Part shown: one piece after another, positions 23,687 through 35,055 of the stretch | Position numbering within the stretch: the first letter of the stretch is position 1 | How the letters are laid out: every line of letters starts with the position of its first letter | Assembly: GCA_033439795.1 (NCBI GenBank) | Contig: JAUTDP010000001.1 | Location: 2,976,001-3,040,000 of the forward strand | Length of the DNA: 64,000 nucleotides | Direction of reading: 5' to 3' | Origin: Sordaria brevicollis | Taxonomy: Eukaryota; Ascomycota; Sordariomycetes; Sordariales; Sordariaceae | Translations under genes and position numbers: made by a program | Notes under the pieces: generated by a model | The model's database searches: none | The model's input: the letters and a program-made list of their open reading frames with translations, nothing else | Told to the model about the DNA's origin: nothing

Positions 23687-26607
23687 ATGGCTGTCCGATC
23701 AAACCTCATGTGGCTCACTCTCGCCCTGAGCCTCTTCGACCCGACCTGTAGTGCAGGTCCAGTACGCCAGAGGGCGGCTGTCCCTGATGGCTTCGTTGCG
23801 GCTCCTTACTACCCGTCACCCTACGGTGGCTGGGAGGATTCGTGGAAGGAGAGCTTCGCAAAGGCACAGGCATTGGTGGACAAAATGACCCTGGCTGAGA
23901 AGACCAACATCACGGGTGGAAGCGGTATCTTCATGGGTAAGTTTCTCCAGGACCCCTATAAGGATGTTGAGCCGCGCTGACTGGGACACAGGGTGAGTTT
24001 GTCAAATCGGTTACTGGATCACTTGATCAATCCTAACCTTATCGTTAGGGCTTGTGTAGGAAATAGCGGCAGTGCGTACCGAGTTGGGTTTCCTCAGTTG
24101 TGTTTGCAGGATGGTGCTCTTGGTGTGGGCAATACCGATCATAATACGGCGTTCCCGGCTGGTATCACGACGGGAGCGACGTTTGACAAGGACCTTATCT
24201 ATGCTCGTGCTGTTGCCATGGGTAAAGAGTTTCGCGGAAAGGGAGCCCATGTCTTCCTTGGCCCTTCGGTCGGTCCGTTGGGTCGTAAGCCTCTCGGTGG
24301 CCGCAACTGGGAAGGCTTCGGCTCCGACCCCGTTCTTCAGGGTATTGCCGCCGCCTTGACTATCAAGGGTGTTCAGGAGCAAGGTGTTATTGCTACCATC
24401 AAGCATCTCATCGGAAACGAGCAGGAGATGTATCGCATGTATAACCCATTCCAACCTGGATACAGCGCAAATATTGGTGAGTGATATGCGTTACTATCAC
24501 GCCCAAGTCGAAACGTTTTACTGACCGGACCGAATAATAACAGATGATCGTACCCTCCATGAGCTTTACGTAAGTTGCCTAGCAGGTCTTCCCTCGTTCG
24601 AAAACTCTAACATGGAACTACTAGTTATGGCCATTTGCCGATGGTGTGCACGCCGGCGTTGGCTCCGTTATGACAGCTTACAATGCCGTTAACGGCTCGG
24701 CTGCTTCTCAAAATGCCTACCTTATCAACAATCTTCTCAAGGAGGAGCTCGGGTTCCAAGGCTTTGTCATGTCAGACTGGCTTTCTCACCTCTCCGGTGT
24801 CGCATCAGCACTCGCCGGTCTCGACATGAGCATGCCTGGAGACACTCAGATCCCACTGTTCGGTGGTAGCCCATGGAAGTTCCATCTTACAGAGGCTGTT
24901 CTGAACGGTTCCGTTCCAGTCGACAGACTGAACGACATGGCAACCAGGATTGTGGCCGCTTGGTATCAGTTTGGCCAGGACAGGGACTTTCCAGCTGTCA
25001 ACTTCCACTCGTATGTGGAGGGTGAAAAGGGACTACTTTACCCCGGTGCTGTGCCGGCCTCGCCCATTGGTAAGGTCAACTGGTTTGTGGACGTTCAAGC
25101 GGATCATGCCCAGGTTGCACGCCAGGTCGCCCAAGATGCCATCACTCTCCTGAAGAACGACGATGACTTCCTGCCCCTTTCTACCAAGTCACCCCTCAGA
25201 GTCTTCGGCTCCGATGCTCGGGTCGACCCTAAGGGCGCTAACTCTTGCGGAAGCCGTGCCTGCAACAGAGGCACTCTGGGAATGGGCTGGGGTTCCGGCG
25301 TGGCCAACTACCCTTACTTCGATGATCCTATCACTGCCATCAAGAAGCGGGTTGAGGACGTCAAGCTCTACGACAGTGACAACTTCCCTCTTATCCTCAA
25401 TCCAAAGCCCACTGATGATGACGTCGCAATCGTCTTCATCAACTCCGATGCCGGCGAGAACTCGTTCACTGTTGAAGGCAACCATGGTGATCGCGACAAG
25501 GATAGGCTCTCCGCTTGGCACAACGGCGACAAGCTTGTTCAGAAGGCTGCAGAGAAATACAAGAACGTCGTCGTCGTTGTTCACACCGTCGGTCCTCTCA
25601 TCGTTGAGCCCTGGATTGACTTGCCCGCCGTCAAGGCCGTTCTCTTCGCCCACCTTCCCGGTCAAGAAGCCGGTGAGTCGCTCGCCAACATTCTCTTCGG
25701 CGACGCCTCACCCTCCGGCCACCTTCCCTACTCCATCACCAAGAAGGAGGACGACTTCCCCGACAGCATCTCCAAGCTCGTCAAGGAGATCATCGGTCAG
25801 CCCCAAGATACCTACAGCGAAGGCATTTATATCGACTACCGCTGGCTTAACAAGCAAGGCATCAAGCCGCGCTACGCCTTTGGTCACGGTTTGAGCTACA
25901 CCACCTTCAACCACACCGACGCACACATCAAGATCGTCAACGCGCTCTCTTCGCCCTTGCCACCCGCCCGCCAGCCCAAGCCCGACGTCCCCGTCCTGTC
26001 TACTGAAATCCCTCCGGCCTCCGAAGCCTACGAGCCCGCCGGCTTCAAGAAGGTCTGGCGCTACATCTACTCATGGCTATCCAAGTCCGACGCCGACAAA
26101 GCCTACGCCGTTGGCATCTCTGGGGACAAGACCGGCTCCAAGACCTACCCTTACCCAGCGGGCTACTCGACCGTGCAAAAGTCCGGCGTCAACGTCCCCG
26201 CCGGCGGCGGCCAGGGCGGCAACCAAGCTCTGTTTGACACCATTCTTCAGGTTGACGTGACTGTCCAGAACACCGGTTCTGTTCACAAGGGTAAGGCTTC
26301 CGTCCAGGCGTACGTCCAGTTCCCTGAGGACAGCGGGTATGATACGCCCATCATCCAGCTGCGTGATTTCGCCAAGACCACGGAGTTGGCGCCCGGAAAC
26401 AGCGAGACGGTCACGCTGAAGTTGAGGAGGAAGGATCTCAGTGTGTGGGATACGAAGCTGCAGAATTGGGTGGCCCCCGGTGCGGAGGGGGATAATGGGA
26501 GGAGTAAGCGGTATGTGGTCTGGCTGGGTGAGGCGAGTGATAAGTTGTTTACTAGGTGTTTCTCGGATACGTTGGTTTGTGAGAGGGGGGTTGAGCCGCC
26601 TGTTTGA
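23687..26607 (+). CDS. Secreted GH3 beta-glucosidase
   Basis: Extracellular glycoside hydrolase family 3 enzyme that releases glucose from cellobiose and other beta-glucosides. Exons are 23687-23936, 23992 (one base), 24049-24476, 24544-24569 and 24625-26607, giving 895 aa. Start choice is the first ATG, followed by a signal peptide of about 22 residues ending TCSA. The N-terminal TIM-barrel domain holds the KH motif ([11 protein letters not shown]) and nucleophile D286 in MSDW. The second domain carries E513 (SDAGENSF), matching the acid/base Glu of Aspergillus GH3 enzymes. The C-terminal part has the fibronectin type III-like domain ([14 protein letters not shown]). Introns of 55, 56, 67 and 55 nt have good branch sites. 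The one-base exon is required to keep frame and restore the conserved CVGNSG segment. The gene lies between a Copia element and a Tc1-type element. Confidence 0.95.
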
Positions 26608-27265
26608 GGTTAGGGGGTTTGTGTGACGATGGATGATGATGGATTGAGTGGATGGAATATGAAAGGTAATATGGTCTATGGAGTGGCTTGTAACCTCTAA
26701 CTGTTAGTGTTAATACTTGGTTTTTTTTTGTGCTAATAACACTCCGTTTTGAACACGATCTGTTCCTCACTTTTTATACAACTCCAGTCTTCTCCCCCGG
26801 AACAGCATGTGAATGATGTTGGAAAAGCAAACAATGGCGAGCATGGCGAGGATTGAAAATCTGGAGGTGATTCCGGGCAATGGCAAAGGCGCGTCGTATG
26901 GGAATAAGAGGAAGAGGCAGGAGTGGGATTATGATTGACTGGGGCCTGTTGGTGAGTGTCCCCTCTTCACTTTGTCGTCGTCGGTCAGTTTGCTAAAACG
27001 TCGCGACACCTGTACTCCAGATGTTGGTTGCTCCACAGTTGGGCGACTTTGAAGCCATTGCTGGACCGGTGAACTGGGCGTTTAGCGGAGCAACTTATTC
27101 AACGTAAGCGGGCCATCCATCTGAAAGTGTAAGAGCGGTTAGGAAAACGTAAAGATGATGAGATGAGGTTTGGCTGTTTGGTTTCGAGGCCGGTTGATGT
27201 TTTGTCCAAGTTCGGAAATTTTGGCTGACAGCACAGGAAATGTCATTTCCACTTGTACCTCTATG
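26608..27265. other. Intergenic region downstream of the beta-glucosidase gene
   Basis: The first part should hold the 3' untranslated region. From 26800 to 27110 there are short open segments with splice-like sites (GTGAGT near 26950; an exon-like stretch reading GDFEAIAGPVNWAFSGATYS ending near 27100). They may be the remnant of a gene cut by the adjacent transposon, but I do not recognise a family. Confidence 0.35.
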
Positions 27266-27267
27266 TA

Positions 27268-27314
27268 TTGAAAACGAGGTGTCAGTCCCCACTTTGTACG
27301 GGCACCCCCCTTTA
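27268..27314 (+). repeat. Left TIR of the Tc1-type element
   Basis: The 47-bp repeat ends in GGGCACCCCCCTTTA and matches 31635-31681 in inverse orientation with one C/T difference. Pairing extends four bases outward (TGTA/TACA). Confidence 0.92.
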
Positions 27315-28849
27315 TAGACACATACGTAAAATCTATTCATACGTAATAACCCCAAACCTTCAAACTCCTATATTATTACCAAATTTGAGGGTATTTACAT
27401 TCTAATTACTATTCTAAATTCGTATAAATACCCCGCGTCGTTCAAAATCAATACTAAGGGATCCTAATTAACCCGCTAATCTATTTAGAATCCGCTTTAT
27501 ACCTAATACCGTTACCCCCGCTCCCGTTATACCTCTTAAAAAACGCGCCGCCGATAATAATAATAATAACGATAATAACCGCCGACGTTCGAAGCGGCTA
27601 TTATAACCCAACGCCCGTTTAAAAAAAATTAATACTAAATTTAAAAGCGGAGGAAAATAGGAGCGAAATAATAGGGACGGAAATAGGGATAACGAAAGGA
27701 CCTTAAGAAGATTAACGCCTATTCGAGCCCCCCGTATTATTTTCAAGAATAATAATAAAAATAAAAAAACGATTATTAAATTAAAAAAGAATATTACTAC
27801 TAATAAATAATTTACTTAGCGTATTATATTTAATTTAAAGGTTAAATTTAAAGTATTAATTCCCTCTTCGACCGCCCCCCCTCTTCGATTTCAACCTCGT
27901 CGTCTTTAATTAGCCTCTAATATAAATGTAAATATAATTAACGGTATAATAAAAGAGGAGGATTACGATAAATAGTAAGAAAATTAATAAAAAAATTAAT
28001 AAAATAAGGTTAAAATTATTAAAGTAATATTTCGCGCCGCGCCCTCTCTTCGGTCTCTTCGTATTGCTAAAAAATCGCGCAAATTAGCCTCGGCTCCTTT
28101 AACGCCGCTATCGATTTTAAATTTTTTAAATATTTTATTTATATATAATATTTAGTAGGTGGCGGATATATAATTTAACTGTTTATTAATTAAATTTAAT
28201 AAATTACTTACCTTCGTTTCGAATAATTAAGTCCCTATCGAAAGAAATTTTAATAATACTGTTAATATTAATAACGATTTTAATACCTTTAGCCTTATTC
28301 TATTAAATCGAATACGAAAGGTCGAAAATAATATTATAAATATTACCTATAACGAATGCGAACTCTTAGGTATAAATCCTATTATTTTTATATAATACGT
28401 AAATTAATCGGTTAGTATATTAAAGATAATTAAGAATAGGAAAAGTACAATATTATTTTAATTATATATTTTATTTAAGAAAAATAATTTAATTATATTA
28501 TTTAGGTTTTATAATATTATTAGAGTATTACGTAACTTATTTAAGGAGCCCGTTAAATAGTATTTTATTATAATTATTATTTATTTTTATATAATTAAGG
28601 GATTTTAATAGTAGTAAAGTATTATTTTTATTATAAATATATTAATATTTTTTAGAATTACTTCTTTTATTAAAAAGTTCGTATAATTATAATTATAATT
28701 TTAATCCCGCTAACCCTCTTCTTTATACTAATTTTTTATATTTATTATATTTACTTTCGCCGGCTCTAATACTCTTATTAATATTTTTAGATAATTAATT
28801 ATACTTATTAATATTTTTAAATAGTCCGTTAAATCGAATAAGAAGAAAA

Positions 28850-30240
28850 CTACGACTAATTCGATAATAGAGGAGTTTATAGCGCGTTGCGTACGCAATT
28901 ATAAAGAAGTACGCTAAAATAAAGAACGGGTTACCCTAATATATAAGGATTTAGGTAAAGTATAGGGATATAATAAGGGTTGTAAATATAAAAATTATTA
29001 TAAAAGTAACGAATATTATTAGTATTTTCTTTTTCCTAATTTTAAATATTATTACTTATTAATATTAAGAGATTTTATCGATTAAATATATACTATTATT
29101 TAAAAGCGTACTATTATAAATTAATTTTTAATTTTTATTACGGGATATTAGTTTAATTCTAAGTACGAATCCTCCTCTTCCGGTACGTAAATAATTTAAT
29201 AATTAAATTTATAACTATTTTAGTAATTTTTACTATATAGCGTATTAAGGTTAAAGCGCGGTAATAGCGGGGTAGGATATATATTTATACCCCAAATTTT
29301 TAATATTTCTCTTTAAAATAGTTATTAAAATAGTAATAATAATAATATAATACTAATTACGGCCCTTATAATTTTTATTAACGTTAATAATATAAATATA
29401 AATAATATAAATATAGTAATTAAATTTACCCTATTTATTTTACCTATTGCGACTACGACCGCGATTAATTCTTACGCTAATAATAATCGAACTAATAATA
29501 ACGACCCTTTACCTTTTTTTCCTCTTCCTTTATTATTATTAAATAAATTATTAAAATCCTTTATTACCGATTTTATAAAGTAATTAATATTTCGATATAT
29601 ACTTAAAATTAACGAAAACTAGGGTTTACGTAATACGCTATTTAATATTTAAAAATCCTTCATATCCAGCCGGCTCTCCTTCTATTATACGCGCGATTTC
29701 CCTAAGTAATAGTATTTTATTTATAGGGTTAATAAGGGTATTTATATAGTAATTAAAAAAGGGATTAAAGAATTTCTTTATTTCGAAAGGGATTATATTT
29801 AATGGTCGTCGTTATTATTATTACTATTATTATTACCGTAAGCGGTATTAATTTCTAAATAATAAGTTTTAACGCCCCTACTACCCAAAATTATAAATCT
29901 TAAATTATTATTATAGGGTAAATCCCATCCGTTTATTTAATTATAGTCGCATTTTATTAATTATTGTATTTACTAGACTCGTCCCTCCTTTAAAATTTAC
30001 TTTAATAAAACGTATATAATTATTGCGGCCTACTTTCTATTGAATAAAAATAAAAGGATAATAACGATATTATTTATATTAATTTTATTAACGAAGATAA
30101 CAATAAAGAAATTAACCCGGATAATAACCCGCGTACCGATTACAACGACGACGAGACTACGATTGAAATTAATAATAATAATAAACTTTGAGGGATTTTT
30201 TTATATAAGAGGGAGATTTTATACTTTAATTTATTATTAT
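28850..30240 (+). pseudogene. Degenerate plus-strand coding remnant inside the Tc1-type element
   Basis: Reading rightward in frame pieces shows non-random protein-like stretches: LIYKDLGKV near 28955, then a cluster where Tyr and Cys codons alternate (GCKYKNYYKSNEYY near 28980-29020). That pattern is expected if TGT/TGC codons were turned into TAT by RIP, so it may have been a cysteine-rich zinc-binding segment. An acidic, Asn/Asp-rich tail follows near 30050-30190. Stops interrupt it. It could be a second element gene, captured cargo or a nested insertion. Confidence 0.35.
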
Positions 30241-31634
30241 AAATAATAATATTTTTATACTTTTAATAGTAAATTTAATACTTTTAATACGTTTAGTATA
30301 TTTTATATATTATAAGATTTTTTTTCGTAATTCGATAATAATCGATTTCGAATATATTTAAAACGGTATATTTACTATATAAAATAATATTTTTATACAA
30401 TTATTCCTATCGTTATTAATTTATATAATTAATCTTTATATAATATAATATAATTTTTATTATTATTAACGTCGTTACGGAAGGGTACGTTTATTTAATA
30501 ATAATATTTACGTATAGTATCGACCCGCTACCTTACTTCCCGTACGATTTTTTTTAAAAAATTTTTAAATTTTTTATTACTTAACGTATTACTACTAATA
30601 TATTAGTATTACCGTCGTATATAAGCCTTTACGTTATTAAAATATATTTCGATAAGGTTGAAATTTGGAAAATATAGTAATAAGAATTATAATAATATAC
30701 TTATATTATTATATACGGTTTTAATAGAAGGGTCTTTATATTATAATACGTTATTTATTATTAATATATTATAATAATTAAGGAATAAATTTATCTTAGA
30801 TAATATTTCCTCTTCTAATTAAATAATAAAACCGGTTATATTTATTATTCCTTTATAATATAATATATTAATAAGGCTATTTACGGTTATTATTAGTAAT
30901 AAATAGAAACGTTTCCCCCTAGTGAATATACTTTTTATAATTAGCGCTATACCTTTTAATACCTATCTAATATAACGAGCGCTATCCCTCTTATTAATAC
31001 TAAATTTATTATAAAATACGAATATCTCCGTTAAAAATATAAAAACCTTTTTTAATTGATTTAATTATAATAGCTCGTTACGTTAAAAAACCTTATACGC
31101 TATTTTCTTATTAATTTATTCGGAAGTTTTTAATTACTTTAATATAGCGTTCGTTAATATATATATATTTATTTTAATAACTAAATAATATTATATCTTA
31201 TTAAAATATAAATCGGGCTTATAGCGAAGGAATTCGAAAATTTCTTATATAACCAATAATTAAATATTCTATTAGGGTATTCAAAATTTATAATTATTAT
31301 TTACTTTTATAACCGCTAGCGTTAATATTATTATATTATATTTCGAATTACTTTAAAGGTATAATTTACTAGTAGTATCGAAATTTCATTTTAACTTCCA
31401 AATTTAGCGCTCGCTTATACTAACGGATTACGCAATTTTACGTAAATGTTCGCTAACCGTTAACATTATATAAATACTTTGGCGCTACCTCTTATTATTG
31501 TGTATTCTTATGGCTATACCGATTATATATCGCGAGAGCTTTAAAATCCGACCAAAATTAGTAGATTTGGTAGTAAAACCGCGGAGATATTCAACTTTTA
31601 CAATTCACGATGTCTATTTTGATGTGGTGTTGTG

Positions 31635-31681
31635 TAAAGGGGGGTGCCCGTGCAAAGTGGGGACTGACACCTCGTTTTCAA
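31635..31681 (-). repeat. Right TIR of the Tc1-type element
   Basis: Inverse of the left TIR with one mismatch, followed by TA at 31682-31683. Composition becomes normal immediately outside. Confidence 0.92.
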
Positions 31682-31683
31682 TA

Positions 31684-32484
31684 CACAGCTCCTATTGTAC
31701 CCTAACCCTCAAACCCAACTCCTTATCAATAATCTTCCACCGAATCGGTTTTGTTCCTTTTGAAAAGATGGAAACTGCCACTCCCACTACCTGGTACCTA
31801 CCTGTCTTGTTCCTGAGCAAAGTTGCTTCCCTGTCCAGTCAAATTTAATCATTGCTCCTTCTACCCACAAACACAAGTCGCATGACGTTACCAAACAAAA
31901 ATGAACTGGCCATTCGAAAACAGGTGAAAGTCCGTCGCCTTGGTCACCAGTATACGCGGATGCCAAGACTTGACGATGAAGTGGACGTACCCGCTTTCCC
32001 AAAATGTTTGGATGACAGACGAATCTGGGCATCCAGGATGGGAACAACGACCGAGACTCCATCTATAAAAACACGGTTCTTGCCATAAGTTTTGCCGACG
32101 CTTGTTTCTAGATTTGCACTTTTGGATATTATGATCACTCGTCAGTCGATATCGTAGAACTTCCTGGATGCATCTCCAAGTCCTTCCGTCCTAAGGATCC
32201 CAACATCAATATTCCTGGTCTGCCTTGCATCTTTTTCATTATCATTAACCTTGGATCACGGCCGGCTCTTCTTCATTCGCTTTCAGAAACCTCCCGATAT
32301 AGCCCAAAAATTCGGTGTGCCTATTTTCTGAGGACGCTAGTGAACTGTTCATCAGACGCTCAAGGGCAGTCTTATCATCGTTTGCCACGACGCTTCGGTA
32401 GCAAGAGTTGGCTTGTTCTCTGCCGTCAGCTTATCAACTGAACAAACACTACTATACGGGCGTGATAGCCCCCTTTCAGCAACC
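31684..32484. other. Upstream region of the esterase gene
   Basis: Normal-composition DNA between the Tc1-type element and the next gene, presumably holding its promoter and 5' leader. An open frame of 78 codons at 31852-32088 has no recognisable features. No specific regulatory site was identified. Confidence 0.45.
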
Positions 32485-34372
32485 ATGGGCTTCTCTTTTA
32501 TGTCGAGCATTGTCCCGGCGTTTCCAGAGTACACCGGGCCTTACAAAGTGGGCGCCGTGGACGTCGAGATCCCGATATCAGAGATTGGCTCTGTGAGCGC
32601 AACCCCAAACGAAGCCGATCACATCCACACCATTCAGTTCCGGATATATTATCCTGCCACTCCAGACACCAGCAATAAGGGCATTACATGGCTCCCGCCT
32701 CCTCAACGTCTCGCTGTTTGGGCTTACACCCAGTTTCTTGGGCTGAGTTCCAGAGTCGCATCCGTTTTATCGTCAGTATTCCATCACCCGTGTCAATAAT
32801 AACCAGATTTGACTGACGCAGCATTCTAGGTTCCTGCCCAGGCACCTTCATTACATCAAAATTCCGGTCCATGCAAACGCTACGCTCTTACCTCCTCAGT
32901 CGGCTGACACCCCACAAGATCGATGGCCCACGGTGCTCTTTTCTCACGGACTCGGCGGTAGCCGAAATGCTTACAGTCATATTGCCGGATCATTAGCGTC
33001 TCATGGCATGGTGGTCTTCTGCCCAGAACATCGAGACGCCAGCGCCGCGATATCCGTTATTCGCGACCCCAAAGACCTCAAGTCGTCGCGTATAGTACAC
33101 TGTCTTCGCATTGAGCACGTCCATACACCCGAAGTTTGGACCAAGCGCGAGACCCAGATCCGGATTCGCGCATGGGAAATAGGACTTGTCATGGAAGCGA
33201 TTAACCGGATTGACCTTGGCGATAACGACATCATCAAGTCCAACCTCTGCGTGCCGAGCCCCACGCCCTTGTCGGCTCTATATCAGTTTACTGGACGACT
33301 CGATGTGCACGAGCCTGGCAAAATGATCTTTGGTGGCCACTCTTTTGGGTCTGCTACCGTCGTTCAGGTGCTCAAGAGCACATACTATGCCGACCACCCA
33401 GATATTGCCAAGTGGGACAACCCTCTTTTTAAGCCAGCGGAGAACTCCGTTATTCGCCGTCAGGTCACCGAAAACACCCCGACCTTCCTGCTCGACATGT
33501 GGTGTTTTCCTATCCTCTCGGCCGCTTCTGCTCCTCTCTTCAATTTGCCGCTCCCTGCGTATTCCCCTACCGCTGCCTCTCCAATCGGTGGCAAGGGCAT
33601 TCTGGCGATCGAGTCCGAGACATTCTGCAAATGGAAGGAGAATATGCACAGCACCGCTCGGATTCTCTCCCCAGACCCCTCAGCCAAGACCGTTTTGCAG
33701 ACAGCATTTGAGAGATCAACTGGAAAGAAATCCAAGAAGGGACTAACAACAACGCTCGGCGAGCCGAACGTGTTCTATGTCCAGAACAGTGCCCATCTCA
33801 ACCAGAGCGACTTTGGTGTGCTGTTCCCATGGGCAGTAAAGCGGATTTTCAAGGGAGAGCAGCCGGAGCGTATTCTCCGGTTGAACACCCGCGCTATTTT
33901 GCAGTTCCTGAGAGAAAACGGAGTCAAGGTTGCAAGAACCTGGTACGGTGATCTTGTCGAAGGCGGAACTGAGGAGGATATTGAGCTCAAGAAAGAGAAG
34001 AAGGGTGTCGACGGAGGCATACACGAGGATAAAGCCATTCTTGAGAAGAGACTCGCCGAAAGCAAGGAAGAAGACACCCAGGGTGCAAAGGACAACGAGA
34101 AGACACCTATTGGGCGGATCGCGGCCTGGAGGTGGATCAACATCATCGGTATGGGCGCAGAATCTGGTCCTAGTGAGGCTGGACTGCAATCCGGTGAGAC
34201 CACAGCCCAGGAGGCAGAAGAGGCCGAACGTGACGAGCACGGAATGGAAGGAGAGATGGAGCCAGGAATGAAGCATGATGATGTTGCGAAGCCTGTGGGA
34301 GCAGCAACTGTCCCTAGTGAGGGCATCACGAGGAATACCCGTGCGGCGGTTGACGAGCAAACACCGGCTTAG
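32485..34372 (+). CDS. PAF-acetylhydrolase-like esterase (phospholipase A2 group VII type)
   Basis: An alpha/beta-hydrolase of the platelet-activating-factor acetylhydrolase family, which cleaves short or oxidised sn-2 acyl groups from phospholipids. Exons are 32485-32771 and 32830-34372, giving 609 aa; the 58-nt intron has an unusual GTCAGT donor but a good GACTGAC branch site. S267 lies in GGHSFGS. D318 in LDMWCFP matches the LDAWMFP of the human enzyme, and H418 in NSAHLNQSDF matches its catalytic His. The oxyanion region is SHGLGGSRNAYS. No signal peptide is seen, so an intracellular enzyme is likely. Compared with animal enzymes (about 440 aa) it has an extra acidic, low-complexity C-terminal region (about 480-609), probably disordered. 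The start is the first ATG in the conserved frame. Confidence 0.9.
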
Positions 34373-35055
34373 GAATGCCTCGTGATGTAGACTTGGCTGG
34401 CTCGGAGGGGATAGAGAGAAGAGACTCGAGAGAGCGGGTATAGATACCTAGAAACCGGGGATAGACAAAGCTTCGATGAGAAACAGGTCATAGAGGACAT
34501 CCCTTCTGGCATATACCATAGAATGTTAGACAATCCGCACCTGAGCCCATATCAAACCTTATCCATCATCTCGTCGCTTCAGCATTAAAAGAGTTCCGCT
34601 CAAAGGAATCTCAAGTCAAGGATAAACCGATTGATGCCCTCCACTTGTTGTAAGTGAGGCTTTGGCGGCCCGGCGGGACATGACGTTGTGACGGTCGGGA
34701 AAAGTGGGGGTCTGCCGGCGGGGCCGCGGGAGTGGTCCCGTAGCTGCCGGTTGTTTGCCGCAGCACTTGTTCCACCCGGCAGGCAACCGGAGCTCTTGTG
34801 GGGCAGTTTCAGCGTAACATCGATTCGCTAATGCGTTGTGTAGCGACCGGGATGGGCTTCGCTTCGCTGGTGTTGATGCTGTTCCATTGATCAACTTCAC
34901 CTCGAAACTTTCCCGGAATTTTAACTTTGCGCCAAACATCCAACCGCCGTTGTTGATTATTTCATCTCATTTTCTCACTTTTGTACCACGAAATAAGCAC
35001 CTTCGGCCCGCGGTGACGATCACCCGCAACTGAAAACGAACGTCCATCATCCACA
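34373..35055. other. Intergenic region between esterase and sad1-type genes
   Basis: Holds the esterase 3' end and the promoter and leader of the downstream splicing-factor gene. No RNA gene or repeat was seen. Confidence 0.5.

Larger units (their letters stand above)
27266..31683 (-). mobile_element. 4.4-kb Tc1/mariner-type element with 47-bp TIRs, RIP-degraded
   Basis: Inverted repeats 27268-27314 and 31635-31681 (one mismatch in 47) begin TTGAAAACGAGGTGTCAGTC and are flanked by TA on both sides, the Tc1/mariner target duplication. Near the right end the minus strand (about 30550-31100) reads a degenerate transposase with a motif of the PYSPDFNPIE type at about 30640-30690 and a DNAS-like motif at about 30735-30775. 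This supports the Tc1/mariner (IS630) superfamily in its fungal form. At 4.4 kb the element is about twice the usual size. The extra 3 kb to the left holds a plus-strand coding-like remnant that I cannot identify. Transitions and stops make it inactive. Confidence 0.8.

Noticed and set aside
25189..25665. 158-codon open frame antisense to the beta-glucosidase
   Set aside because: Shadow frame over a conserved GH3 domain; no features of its own.
33743..34360. 205-codon open frame antisense to the esterase
   Set aside because: Lies over the low-complexity C-terminal region of the esterase and has no recognisable domain.
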